From contig NZ_JAUALB010000001.1 in the NCBI RefSeq assembly GCF_030345795.1, forward strand, positions 310,001 to 374,000: a DNA stretch of 64,000 nucleotides, read 5' to 3'. Under the pieces are notes generated by a model that did not search any database, was not told the origin of the DNA, and saw nothing but the letters and a program-made list of their open reading frames with translations. The stretch is from Micromonospora sp. WMMA1363. GTDB taxonomy: Bacteria > Actinomycetota > Actinomycetes > Mycobacteriales > Micromonosporaceae. The translations under genes and the position numbers were made by a program. Each line of letters opens with the position of its first letter. Positions within the stretch are counted from its first letter, which is position 1. This document shows, in pieces, positions 47,281 to 56,079 of this stretch.

Positions 47281-49929
47281 TCAGCGGCGGCGGCGGCGCG
47301 GCGTGGCGCGTCGGGTTGGCTCGGCCGTGGTCGGGTCCTCCGGCCAGGGGTGCCGCGGGTAGCGTCCCCGCAGCTCCGCCCGGACCTGCGGGTAACCCGA
47401 CCGCCAGAACGAATCCAGGTCGCCGGTGACCGCGACCGGCCGCCCAGCCGGGGAGAGCAGATGCAGAAGGACGGGCACCCGGCCGCCGGCGATCCGTGGT
47501 GTCGCCCGCCAGCCGAACGTCTCCTGGAGCTTCACCGCGAGCACCGGCGTGGTCGGATCCGCGTAGTCGACCCGAATCCGTGATCCGCTCGGCACGGCGA
47601 TGCGCTCGGGCACCAACTCGTCGACGCGGGCGGCGAGCGGTCCCGGCAGAAGCCGGCGCAGCGCGGCGGCGACGTCGGTGCGGGCGAGGTCGGTGCGGCG
47701 GCGGGCGGCGGCCAGCTCCGGCCCGAGCCAGGCTGGCGCCGCGGCGAGCAGCGCCTCGTCACCCACGTCGGGCCAGTCGTCGCCGAGCGCGGCGCGGCAG
47801 AACGCCAGCCGCTCCCGCAGTGATCGCGCCGCCGGGGTCCAGGTCAGCAGGTCCAAACCGGTCCGGCGCAGCCCGTCCAGCAGAGCGGCCGCCAGCTCCG
47901 CCGGGTCGGGACGGGCCAGTGGACGCCCGACCAGATCCAGGGCGCCCAACCGGACCACCTCGCGGGCCACCACGTCCGTTCCGGACCACGCCACCTCACG
48001 CGTCGTGGCGAGTAGCGGCCCGGCCGCCTCCCGGGCGGTCGTCTCGTCCACCGGGGTGGCCAGTCGGATCCGTGCGGCGGGGGCTCCGGGGGAGCGGTCA
48101 GCCACCGCGACCGCCAGCCACGCCGACCCGGCCAGCGCCGACCCGGGCGCCAGCTCCGCGGCCGTCCCGCCGGTCATCAGATACGCCGAGCCGCCCGGCC
48201 GCCGCGCTCGGGCCAGCCGTTCCGGGTACGCGAGACCGGCCACCAGCCCGGCCGCGAGGTCATCCGGCAGGTGGTCCTCGGGGCGCCCTGCGGCCCCCGT
48301 TGCGTCGCTGTCCCGCCCGACGGGCTTGCGGACCGTGCCGGTCACCACACCGTGCGTGTGGGTGGTCGGGCCCGGGTCCCCCGGTGGCAGGGCGGTGCGC
48401 AACCGGCGTACCTCGGCCCGCCAGCGGGCGCTGGCGGCGGGATCGGTGTCGGCGCGGAGCCGCCGCCAGACAGCGCTCAGGTCGTCGTCGGGACCGGCGA
48501 CGCCTTCCTCGGCGAGCAACGCCACGATCTCGGCTGCCCGGTCCCGGCCCACCCGGGCCGCGCCGTCCAGCAGGGCACGGGCCAGTCGCGGGTGGGCGCC
48601 GGCGGCGGCGATCGCCCGGCCCCGGTCGGTGACGTGGCCGTCCGCGTCGAGCGCGCCGAGCGTGGCGAGGGTGTCGCGGGCCACCGCGAGAGCGGCCGCC
48701 GGCGGGGGGTCGGGCAACGCGAGCCCCCGGCCGTCCGGTGCGCCCCAGGCGGCGAGGTCGAGGGCGAACCCGGTCAGGTCGGCCGTGGCGATCTCCGGCT
48801 CCGGCTGCGCGGCCAGCCGTTCGTGGGCCGCCGCCGACCAGCAGCGGTACACGTGGCCGGGGGCCTCCCGTCCCGCGCGTCCGGCGCGCTGGGTGGCGGC
48901 GGCCCGGGACACCGGCACGGTGACCAGCGCGCCCAGCCCGCGGGCCAGGTCCAGCCGGGCGACCCGGGCCAGCCCGGCGTCGACCACCACCCGCACGCCC
49001 GGCACGGTGAGGCTGCTCTCCGCGATCGCGGTGGCCAGCACCACCCGCCGCCGCGTGGCGGCTGCTGCGGGTCCGGGCGCGGCCACTTCGGGCCGAGACG
49101 GTCGGGGCCGCAGCACGGTGTCCTGGTCGGCCGCCCGCTGTCGGCCGTGCAGTGTCCGGATGGCCACCTCGGTGTGCAGATCGGCGAGGCGGCGCGCCAC
49201 GGTGGCGATCTCACCCGCCCCGGGCAGGAAGACCAGCAGATCGCCGTCGCGCTCGCGTAACGCCCGGCGGACCGTGGCCGCGACGTGATCGAGTAGCGCC
49301 GGGTCGACCCGGCCGGCGCCGGGTGGGGCAACCGGCCGGGGCGGCGGCGCCCAGACCCGGGTCACCGGGTGCAGGGCCGAGTCGGCCCGCACGACCGGTG
49401 CGGGTGTGTCGCCACCGAGCAACGCGGCGACCCGATCCGCGTCAGGGGTCGCCGACATGCCGAGCAGCCACAGGTCGGGACGGAGCGCGGCCCGCGACTC
49501 CACCGCGAAGGCGAGTGCCAGGTCACCGTCGAGCTGCCGCTCGTGGATCTCGTCGAGGAGGACGGCACCGGTGCCGGGCAGCTCCGGGTCGCGCTGCAGC
49601 CGGCGGACCAGCAGGCCGGTCGTGACCACCTCCACCCGCGTGCGCGGACCGGCGCGCCGGTCGCCGCGGACCGCGTACCCGATCCGTTCGCCCACCCGTT
49701 CGCCCAGCAACGCTGCCATCCGGTGGGCGGCGGCGCGTGCCGCGACCCGGCGCGGCTGTGCCACCAGCACCCGCCCGGCCACGTCGTCGGCCACGGCGAG
49801 CGGCACCAGGGTGGTCTTGCCGGTGCCGGGCGGGGCCACCAGCACCCCGGTGCCGGTGGACCGCAGCGCCGCGACGAGCGCCGGCAGCGCCGACCGGACC
49901 GGCAGGTCGAGGTGAACGTCGGAGAGCAC
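47281..49929 (-). CDS. hrpB: ATP-dependent helicase HrpB
   Basis: An 882-residue DExH helicase of HrpB type. Motif I is APPGTGKTT, followed by AQPRRVAARAAA, GYAVRGDRR, LLDEIHERQLDGD (II), MSATPD (III), LATAIAESSLTVPGV (V) and TQRAGRAGRE (VI), and the C-terminal HrpB domain with RDSFWRSGYPQVRAELRGRYP-like end. The GTG at 49929 gives the family start VLSDVHLDLPVRSALPALV; the frame back to 50154 covers the DUF397 gene and is rejected. The biological role of HrpB is poorly known. Confidence 0.92.
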   Translation of the reverse strand: MLSDVHLDLPVRSALPALVAALRSTGTGVLVAPPGTGKTTLVPLAVADDVAGRVLVAQPRRVAARAAAHRMAALLGERVGERIGYAVRGDRRAGPRTRVEVVTTGLLVRRLQRDPELPGTGAVLLDEIHERQLDGDLALAFAVESRAALRPDLWLLGMSATPDADRVAALLGGDTPAPVVRADSALHPVTRVWAPPPRPVAPPGAGRVDPALLDHVAATVRRALRERDGDLLVFLPGAGEIATVARRLADLHTEVAIRTLHGRQRAADQDTVLRPRPSRPEVAAPGPAAAATRRRVVLATAIAESSLTVPGVRVVVDAGLARVARLDLARGLGALVTVPVSRAAATQRAGRAGREAPGHVYRCWSAAAHERLAAQPEPEIATADLTGFALDLAAWGAPDGRGLALPDPPPAAALAVARDTLATLGALDADGHVTDRGRAIAAAGAHPRLARALLDGAARVGRDRAAEIVALLAEEGVAGPDDDLSAVWRRLRADTDPAASARWRAEVRRLRTALPPGDPGPTTHTHGVVTGTVRKPVGRDSDATGAAGRPEDHLPDDLAAGLVAGLAYPERLARARRPGGSAYLMTGGTAAELAPGSALAGSAWLAVAVADRSPGAPAARIRLATPVDETTAREAAGPLLATTREVAWSGTDVVAREVVRLGALDLVGRPLARPDPAELAAALLDGLRRTGLDLLTWTPAARSLRERLAFCRAALGDDWPDVGDEALLAAAPAWLGPELAAARRRTDLARTDVAAALRRLLPGPLAARVDELVPERIAVPSGSRIRVDYADPTTPVLAVKLQETFGWRATPRIAGGRVPVLLHLLSPAGRPVAVTGDLDSFWRSGYPQVRAELRGRYPRHPWPEDPTTAEPTRRATPRRRRR

Positions 49930-50002
49930 GCCGGAGAGTCTTCCACCGTCGGTGGCGGGCGATCGGGCCGGTTCCCGGCAGCCGCGCCCGATGGAACCGG
50001 TG

Positions 50003-50197
50003 CTAGTCGGCGCGTACCCCGTCGATCCCGGACACGAAGGTCCGCCAGGCCGGCAGCGGAAACGCCAGCACCGGCCCCCGCCGGTCCTTGCTGTCCCGGA
50101 CCGCGATCCGACCGTCCACCCTGGCCACCTCGACGCAGTTGCCGTTGCCCACACTGCGGCTGCTGATGCGCCAGTTCCCCCCGTTGTGCGCGGTCAT
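50003..50197 (-). CDS. DUF397 protein paired with HTH-DUF5753 regulator
   Basis: A 64-residue DUF397 protein: NWRISSRSVGNGNCVEVARVDGRIAVRDSKD then PAWRTFVSGI. DUF397 proteins of actinobacteria lie beside XRE-type HTH-DUF5753 regulators, as here with 41 bases between genes, and the pair is thought to act together in development or antibiotic control (WhiJ-like systems). How they work chemically is unknown. Confidence 0.88.
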   Translation of the reverse strand: MTAHNGGNWRISSRSVGNGNCVEVARVDGRIAVRDSKDRRGPVLAFPLPAWRTFVSGIDGVRAD

Positions 50198-50238
50198 CGC
50201 GGTACCTCTCGTCTGTCCCGGCGCGCCGCGTCAGACGG

Positions 50239-51081
50239 TCACGCAAAGTTACGAGAAGCCTCCGTCAAGCGTGCGTGAGACGCCTCCGGACCGAGCGCCA
50301 ACCGGCGCAGCTCCTCGTGCACCAGGCTATACCCGGTGACGTGTCCCGCCTCCTCCAGCGCCAGCCCTGTCGTGAGGTTTTCCAGGTAGACGACGGCGGC
50401 GTCGGCCACATCGGCGAACGTCAGAATCACGTACGGCACGTTCATCGCGGGGTGTCCGCCGGCCGGGAACGGCAGTACCTGAATCGTTACGTTCGGTAGT
50501 TGAGCTGCCTTGGCGATGTGCGCCAACTGATCGGCCATCACCGCGCGACCGCCGACCGGTCGGCAGAGCACCGCCTCGTTGAGAACCACTGACAGCTCCA
50601 CCGGGCCGTCGCGGTGCAGCACCTCCTGCCGGCGCAGGCGCGCGGCGACCTTGCGTTCGATACCCTCCTCGCCGGCGGTGCGCCGGAAGACCTCCCGCGC
50701 GTACGCCTCGGTCTGGAGCAGGCCGGGTACCGCCTCCGCCTCGTACGTGCGCAGGGTCGCCGCCTCCGCCTCCAGTCCGACGTAGAACTCGAACCACTCC
50801 GGTAGCACGTCGCTGTAGTTCTGCCACCAGCCGCGCTGCTGGGCGTCGCGGGCGATGTCGATCAGCGCCTCGGCGTCCACGCCGGTCACCTGGTAGAGGG
50901 CCAGCGCGGCGCGTACGTCCCGCGGCTTGATGCCGATCTGTGCGTTCTCGATGCGGGACAGGTTGCTCTTGGACATGTCCAACTGCCGGGCGGCGACATC
51001 CAGGGTCATCCCCGCTCGCTCCCGTAGGTGGCGGAGTTCCCGGGCGATACGGCGGCGGCGGACGGTCGGGCTCGCGGTCAC
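50239..51081 (-). CDS. XRE-type HTH regulator with DUF5753
   Basis: A 280-residue protein. The N-terminal HTH is LRHLRERAGMTLDVAARQL and MSKSNLSRIENAQIGIKP (about 17-55). DUF5753 (about 95-270) has EAEAVPGLLQTEAYAR, LRRQEVLHRDGP, VLNEAVLCRPVGG and FPAGGHPAMNVPYVIL. It resembles WhiJ-type regulators of actinomycetes. The DUF397 gene follows on the same strand. A GPP34 gene diverges. Confidence 0.9.
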   Translation of the reverse strand: MTASPTVRRRRIARELRHLRERAGMTLDVAARQLDMSKSNLSRIENAQIGIKPRDVRAALALYQVTGVDAEALIDIARDAQQRGWWQNYSDVLPEWFEFYVGLEAEAATLRTYEAEAVPGLLQTEAYAREVFRRTAGEEGIERKVAARLRRQEVLHRDGPVELSVVLNEAVLCRPVGGRAVMADQLAHIAKAAQLPNVTIQVLPFPAGGHPAMNVPYVILTFADVADAAVVYLENLTTGLALEEAGHVTGYSLVHEELRRLALGPEASHARLTEASRNFA

Positions 51082-51222
51082 CCTCCGAGTCTGTCATGAC
51101 GAGAATCCGCAGGTCGCATGGATACGGAGTGCAACCGCTGAAAGTGGGAGTTGCGTTGCAGATTCGCTCGGTGCATCCTTGCCCGGTCGCGATCACTGTG
51201 GACGACGTGTTCGGGAGGCCGG

Positions 51223-51852
51223 TTGCTCATCGCCGACGAGTTCTTCCTGATCGCCCACAACGACATCCGGGGCAAGGCGAAGCTGCATCCGGCGGCGACC
51301 GGCCTCGGGCTCGCCGGTGGCCTCCTCGGCGAACTCGTCCTGTATGGACATGTCACCGTCTCCGACGGCCTGGTCACGATCGTCGATCGTCGACCACCGG
51401 TGGATGCGCTCGCCCACACGGTGCTCGACCAACTGATCGGCGAGCCCCGGCACCAGTCGGCCCGGACCTGGCTGAGCTTCCTCGCCCAGACCGCGACGGC
51501 CGCCGTGGGGGAGCGGTTGGCCCGGGCGGGGGTCCTGCGGCGTCAGGAGGGTCGCCGCCTGCTGCGCACCACCGTGAGCTACGTCCCGATCGACCCGAAC
51601 ACGGCCGCCTGGCCGGCCACCCGAATGCGGGTGCTCCTGGAGCGGTCGGAACCCCCGCCGACCCTCTCCGACGCGCTGCTGCTCGGCCTCATCGCCGCGG
51701 CCGGGCTGAGCCGGGAGGTGCTCTGGACGGCCGCCCCCGGCGCCCACCACCGGCTCGCCGGTCTGGTGGCCGCCCTGCCCCCGCCGCTGAAGGAACTGGT
51801 CGTGCACACCGAGGCCGCCGTCGGGGCCGCGGTGCTGCGCGGCGCCCCGTGA
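51223..51852 (+). CDS. GPP34 (GOLPH3-like) family protein
   Basis: A 209-residue protein of the GPP34 family. It starts LLIADEFFLIAHNDIRGKAK, with GLLGELVLYGHVTV and ERLARAGVLRRQEG later. The eukaryotic relative binds phosphatidylinositol 4-phosphate at the Golgi; actinobacterial members are unstudied. The TTG at 51223 is chosen because it gives the family N-terminus and has GGGAGG four bases upstream; the longer frame to 51151 has no support. It precedes the APC permease by 43 bases. Confidence 0.82.
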   Translation: MLIADEFFLIAHNDIRGKAKLHPAATGLGLAGGLLGELVLYGHVTVSDGLVTIVDRRPPVDALAHTVLDQLIGEPRHQSARTWLSFLAQTATAAVGERLARAGVLRRQEGRRLLRTTVSYVPIDPNTAAWPATRMRVLLERSEPPPTLSDALLLGLIAAAGLSREVLWTAAPGAHHRLAGLVAALPPPLKELVVHTEAAVGAAVLRGAP

Positions 51853-51895
51853 CCCCGGCACCCCCCCCGCATCCCCTCGCTGAACCGGAGCGCGC

Positions 51896-53416
51896 ATGTC
51901 CTCGACAGCAACGATCGAACGACCGAGCAACGTCTCCGAAGCGCTGGCCCGTGGCCGGCTCGGCGTACCATCGGTGATCTTCTTTGTCCTCTCCGCCGCC
52001 GCTCCGCTGACCGTCGTGGCGGGCGTGGTGACCACCGGCTACGGCGTCGTCGGCGTCCTCGGCATCCCGCTGGCGTTCCTGGCGGTGGCCGCGGTGCTCG
52101 CTCTCTTCTCCGTCGGCTACGTGGCGATGGCCCGCCGGTTGGCCAACGCCGGCGCCTTCTACGCCTACGTGTCCCGCGGGCTGGGCCGGCCGGCCGGCGT
52201 CGGTGCCGCCTGGGTGGCACTGATCGCGTACAACGCCCTCCAGGTGGGGTTGTACGGTGCCATCGGCGCGGCCGCGGCGCCGGTGCTGGACCGGCTCTTC
52301 GGTGTGGCCGTGCACTGGTGGTTGGTGGCGCTGGTCGCCTGGGTGATCGTCGCCGTGCTCGGACTGCTGCGGGTCGACATCAACGGTCTGGTCCTCGCCG
52401 CGCTGCTGGTCGCCGAGATCGCGGTGATCCTCGTGTTCGACCTCGGCCAGCTCGGCAACCCCGCCGACGGGCAGGTCAGCCTCGCCGCGTTCGCGCCCGA
52501 CAACCTCTTCGTCCCGGGAGTCGGCGCGGTACTGGTCCTGGCGATCCTCGGTTTCGTCGGCTTCGAGTCCAGTGTCGTATTCAGCGAGGAGAGCAAGGAC
52601 CCGCGGCGGACGGTGCCGCTGGCTACCTACCTCTCCATCGCGATCATCGCCGTCGTCTACGCGCTCTCCTCCTGGACCATGACCGTGGCGGTCGGGCCGG
52701 ACCGGATCGTCGAGCAGGCCGGTGAGCAGAGCGTCGGGCTGATCTTCAGCCTGGCGGGCGAGCATCTCGGCAGCACCGTTGTCGCCATCGGCGAGGCGCT
52801 GTTCCTGACCTCCGTACTGGCCGCGATGATCTCGTTCCACAACACCACCGCCCGGTACACGTTCGCCCTCGGCCGGGAGCGGGTGCTGCCGGCGGTCTTC
52901 GGGCGGACGTCGCCGCTCACCGGCGCGCCGCGGGCGGCGTCGATCGCGCAGAGCACGCTCGGCCTGGTGGTGATCCTGCTCTACGCGGTCAACGGTTGGG
53001 ACCCGATCGTCCAGCTCTTCTATTGGTGCGGTACCAGTGGCGGCTTCGGCGTGCTGCTGCTGATCGCCACCACGGCGGTAGCGGTGATCGCCTATTTCGC
53101 CCGCAGCGGCACCGAGGAGACGCTGTGGCGCCGTACGGTCGCGCCGGGCCTCGCGGCGCTGGCGTTGGTCGGTATCGTCACCCTGGCGGTGGTCAACTTC
53201 GCCGATCTGCTCGGCGTGGCGCCGGACTCCACCCTGCGCTGGGCGATCCCGGTTGCCTATCCGGTGGCCGCGCTGGTGGGTGTGGTCTGGGCGCTGGTGC
53301 TGCGGGCGAGCCGGCCCGACACGTACGCCCGGATCGGCCTCGGCGCGCAGAGCGCGGCGGTGGGCGTGGTCCCCGAGTTCTCGTTGGCCGCCGAGCGGGC
53401 GGAGACGCGCCGGTGA
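51896..53416 (+). CDS. APC family amino acid/amine permease
   Basis: A 506-residue membrane protein with about 12 hydrophobic segments. The first helix region has FFVLSAAAPLTVVAGVVTTGYG, typical of APC permeases, and FVGFESSVVFSEESKDPRRTVPLATY carries the family motif after helix 6. It imports or exchanges amino acids or amines; the substrate is unknown. Its stop overlaps the GTG of the GNAT gene as GTGA, so the two are coupled. Confidence 0.88.
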   Translation: MSSTATIERPSNVSEALARGRLGVPSVIFFVLSAAAPLTVVAGVVTTGYGVVGVLGIPLAFLAVAAVLALFSVGYVAMARRLANAGAFYAYVSRGLGRPAGVGAAWVALIAYNALQVGLYGAIGAAAAPVLDRLFGVAVHWWLVALVAWVIVAVLGLLRVDINGLVLAALLVAEIAVILVFDLGQLGNPADGQVSLAAFAPDNLFVPGVGAVLVLAILGFVGFESSVVFSEESKDPRRTVPLATYLSIAIIAVVYALSSWTMTVAVGPDRIVEQAGEQSVGLIFSLAGEHLGSTVVAIGEALFLTSVLAAMISFHNTTARYTFALGRERVLPAVFGRTSPLTGAPRAASIAQSTLGLVVILLYAVNGWDPIVQLFYWCGTSGGFGVLLLIATTAVAVIAYFARSGTEETLWRRTVAPGLAALALVGIVTLAVVNFADLLGVAPDSTLRWAIPVAYPVAALVGVVWALVLRASRPDTYARIGLGAQSAAVGVVPEFSLAAERAETRR

Positions 53417-54000
53417 GCGACGTCGCGGTCGAGCGCCTGGGTCCGGCGGAGACCCGGCTGGTCGCCGAGCGGATCGCCCAGGCGTTCCTGGTGCTCGACG
53501 CACCGCGCTGGCTCGTGCCGGACGAGGGTGGCCGGGAGACGGTGCTGGCGGGACAGTTCGAGATCCTGGTCGACCACGCGATGCGGCATGGCCTGGTGCT
53601 CGGCACCGCAGAGCGGGCCGGCGTCGCCGTCTGGTTTCCCTCGGTCGGTGATTCGGTGCCGTCCCCGAAGGACTACGACCGCCGGCTCGCCGCGGCGTGC
53701 GGCGAGTGGACCGAGCGGTTCGCCCACCTTGACGAGCTGTTCGCCAAGAACCATCCGCACCCGGACCACCACCATCTGGCATTTCTCGCCGTCCGGCCGG
53801 ACCGGCAGGGCCAGGGGGTGGGCAGCACACTGCTGCGGCACCACCACGACTGGCTGGATGCCAACGGGATGCCGGGCTACCTGGAGGCCGCGAGCGAAAC
53901 CGGCCGCGATCTGTACGCGCGGCACGGCTACCAGGTCCACGAGCCGTTCCGGCTGCCCGACGGCACCCCGTTCTGGCCGATGTGGCGCGATCCCCGCTGA
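53413..54000 (+). CDS. GNAT family N-acetyltransferase
   Basis: A 195-residue acetyltransferase. The acetyl-CoA site is LAVRPDRQGQGVGSTLLRHHHDWLD, followed by GYLEAASETGRDLYARHGY. The GTG at 53413 overlaps the permease stop, so it is translated with the permease and may modify its substrate; this is inference. A terminator hairpin follows. Confidence 0.88.
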   Translation: MSDVAVERLGPAETRLVAERIAQAFLVLDAPRWLVPDEGGRETVLAGQFEILVDHAMRHGLVLGTAERAGVAVWFPSVGDSVPSPKDYDRRLAAACGEWTERFAHLDELFAKNHPHPDHHHLAFLAVRPDRQGQGVGSTLLRHHHDWLDANGMPGYLEAASETGRDLYARHGYQVHEPFRLPDGTPFWPMWRDPR

Positions 54001-54007
54001 GGAGCAG

Positions 54008-54055
54008 GGAAAGACCCTTCCGCCACCGTTCCTTGGGTGGTGGAAGGGTCTTTCC
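54008..54055. terminator. Hairpin between GNAT and sigma factor genes
   Basis: A 20-bp inverted repeat with one mismatch pairs 54008-54027 with 54036-54055 around 8 bases. It lies between convergent gene ends (54000 and 54122) and can work on both strands. Confidence 0.75.
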
Positions 54056-54121
54056 ACAATCGGTGGGTCCGGACTCCACGGTGGCCAGGGCTCCCCGCCC
54101 CAGGCCGTTGTCACCGCCGAC

Positions 54122-54949
54122 TCAGTACGTGCCGGCCAGTTGCCCGCGCAGCTTGGCCAGCGCCCGGGACAGCAGTCGGGACACGTGCATCTGGGAGACA
54201 CCGATCTGCTCGGCGATCTGCGACTGGGTCAGGCTGCCAGAGAAGCGCAGCGTGAGGATTTTCTGCTCGCGCTCGTCCAGGGTGGCGAGCGCGGGGCCGA
54301 GCGCGACCCGCAGCTCCGCCAGCTCGTACTCGTCGTCCTCGCGGCCGAGCAGGTCGCCCAGTTCGGTGGCCCGGTCGCCGTCGCCGGCGGGGGTGGACAG
54401 CGACACCGCGTTGTAGGCGCGGGCACCTTCGAGCCCCTCCAGGACCTCTTCCTCGGTGATGTCGAGGTGGGCGGCGATGTCGTTGACCGTCGGCGACCGG
54501 CCGAGGGTCTGCACCAGTGAGCTGTTGGCGTCGGAGATGGCCAGCCGTAGCTCCTGGAGGCGGCGGGGGACCCGGATGTCCCAGGTGCGGTCGCGGAAGT
54601 GCCGCTTGAGCTCACCGATGATCGTGGGGATCGCGTATCGGGCGAAGTCGACGCCGCGGGACGGGTCGAACTTGTCGATTGCCTTGATCAGCCCGACGGC
54701 GGCGGTCTGGCTCAGGTCGTCGGTGGGCTCCCCGCGACCGCTGTAGCGCTGCGCGAGGTGGTTGGCGAGCGGCAGCCAGGCCTCGATGGCCCGGTCGCGC
54801 AGCGCGGCGCGGGATGGGTGGTTGGCCGGCAGGGCGGCCATCGCGTCGAGCACCTCGGCGGAGCTGTCGGTGAGTGCCCGCGGGGCGAGCGTCTCGGTGG
54901 TGGCCGGCGCGGCCTTCGTCGCGTGGTCGCTGATCGCTGGCGCGGTCAT
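54122..54949 (-). CDS. RNA polymerase sigma factor, SigB/SigF/SigG family
   Basis: A 275-residue alternative sigma factor. Region 2 has LANHLAQRYSGRGEPTDDLSQTAAVGLIKAIDKFDPSRGVDFARYAIPTI; region 3 has IRVPRRLQELR; region 4 has LDEREQKILTLRFSGSLTQSQIAEQIGVSQMHVSRLLSRAL in the C-terminus. These factors direct stress or sporulation genes in actinomycetes and are usually held by an anti-sigma factor. The ATG at 54949 has GGGAGG seven bases upstream, preferred to 54967. The SpoIIE-type phosphatase at the window end could be part of such a pathway, but is not linked. Confidence 0.92.
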   Translation of the reverse strand: MTAPAISDHATKAAPATTETLAPRALTDSSAEVLDAMAALPANHPSRAALRDRAIEAWLPLANHLAQRYSGRGEPTDDLSQTAAVGLIKAIDKFDPSRGVDFARYAIPTIIGELKRHFRDRTWDIRVPRRLQELRLAISDANSSLVQTLGRSPTVNDIAAHLDITEEEVLEGLEGARAYNAVSLSTPAGDGDRATELGDLLGREDDEYELAELRVALGPALATLDEREQKILTLRFSGSLTQSQIAEQIGVSQMHVSRLLSRALAKLRGQLAGTY

Positions 54950-55326
54950 GGATGGTCCTCCCTGCACCTCGTCCGCGGATTAGTACGTGACGCCGTTGGT
55001 TTAGCTTCAGATGTCCGTTCGGAAGTCACCCTAGCCTGATCGTCTCCTCGGAATCTAGCTGAACGGCTGATGTACTTAACGGACTCTAAACGTTAAAACG
55101 CCCTACAAGTTACATGACGGGCTCCTGCTGTGGGCTTACTCGTCGTTCCGGGCATCCGGTGCTCGCCACCCATGCGTCGACGCCGGCCGGCTGATCGGGT
55201 GCCGGGAACCGTCAGGCGGTCGTCCGCAGCTCAGGCGACCGACCACCGGTGTCGACTTTCCGTCGTTGTCCCGTCGACGGGACCAGCCTTAGCGTCGCGG
55301 ATGACAACAGTCGCACCGGAGGCATC
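54950..55326. other. 377-bp divergent promoter interval between sigma factor and ADC-like gene
   Basis: No gene is seen. The stretch 54980-55125 is AT-richer (tacttaacggactctaaacg, acgttaaaacgccctacaag), consistent with the sigma-factor promoter on the minus strand. No clear match to a SigF-type promoter could be assigned by eye. Confidence 0.45.
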
Positions 55327-56079
55327 GTGCTGGACCCATCCGCTCCCCAGCTCGTGGTGAACAGCCGCACGCTCTACTTCAGCTGGCTCCCGGCGGATCC
55401 CGACGCGGTGTCGGCGCTGGTCCCCGCCGGGCTGCGGCCCCGCCCGGACCGGCAGGTCTTCATGAACCAGTACGTCGTCGACGACGCGAGCCAGACCTCC
55501 GGCTTCGGGGCATACTCACTGACCTACCTCGGGGTCTCGCTGGTCGGGGTGGACGCGCCCGGTGGGGAGAGCCCGGGCGGCTGGTGGACCCACTACGTCG
55601 CCTCCAGCGACCGAGTCCGGGAGTACGCGGCGGCCCGGGGTGCGCCAGCCGGACGCGGGCGGACCACCATCGGCAGCGACGGCGGGTTCCTGGTGGCCGA
55701 GACCGAGATCGACGGCGTTCCGGTGATCCGGGCGCGCTGCGAGGTCGGCGACGCCGGCCGGACGGTCAGTAGCGGGCACCACCGCTACTTCACCGCCCGC
55801 GGCGGGCGGCTCCTCAACGCCGTCTACCCGTACGTCGCCGAGCCGGTCACCCCGTTCGTCATCGAGTCGGTGGAGTTCTTGGCGCCGGCACATCCGATCT
55901 ACGCGCTGCGCCCGGAGAATCCGCTCACCATCGCGTTCGGCTTCTACGCGCCACGCGCTTCGTTCGCCTACCCCGGTGGGTTGACCGAACACCGCGCCGA
56001 CGCCGAGCTGGTCGGAGCGGGCGCAGCTCACCAGGTACCGGCGCGTCGGGCCGCCAGCGGCCTGCCGTCCGGGTCGTAG
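55327..56079 (+). CDS. Acetoacetate decarboxylase-like family protein
   Basis: A 250-residue protein resembling the acetoacetate decarboxylase superfamily. It has WLPADPDAVSALVPAGLRPRPDRQVFMNQYVVDD, SLTYLGVSLVGVD, GGFLVAETEIDGVPVIRARCEVGD and RYFTARGG. The active-site Lys of true decarboxylases could not be located, so activity is uncertain. The GTG at 55327 follows GGAGG. Its last 52 bases overlap the end of the convergent phospholipase D-like gene, which is unusual; an indel near the end is possible. Confidence 0.6.
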   Translation: MLDPSAPQLVVNSRTLYFSWLPADPDAVSALVPAGLRPRPDRQVFMNQYVVDDASQTSGFGAYSLTYLGVSLVGVDAPGGESPGGWWTHYVASSDRVREYAAARGAPAGRGRTTIGSDGGFLVAETEIDGVPVIRARCEVGDAGRTVSSGHHRYFTARGGRLLNAVYPYVAEPVTPFVIESVEFLAPAHPIYALRPENPLTIAFGFYAPRASFAYPGGLTEHRADAELVGAGAAHQVPARRAASGLPSGS

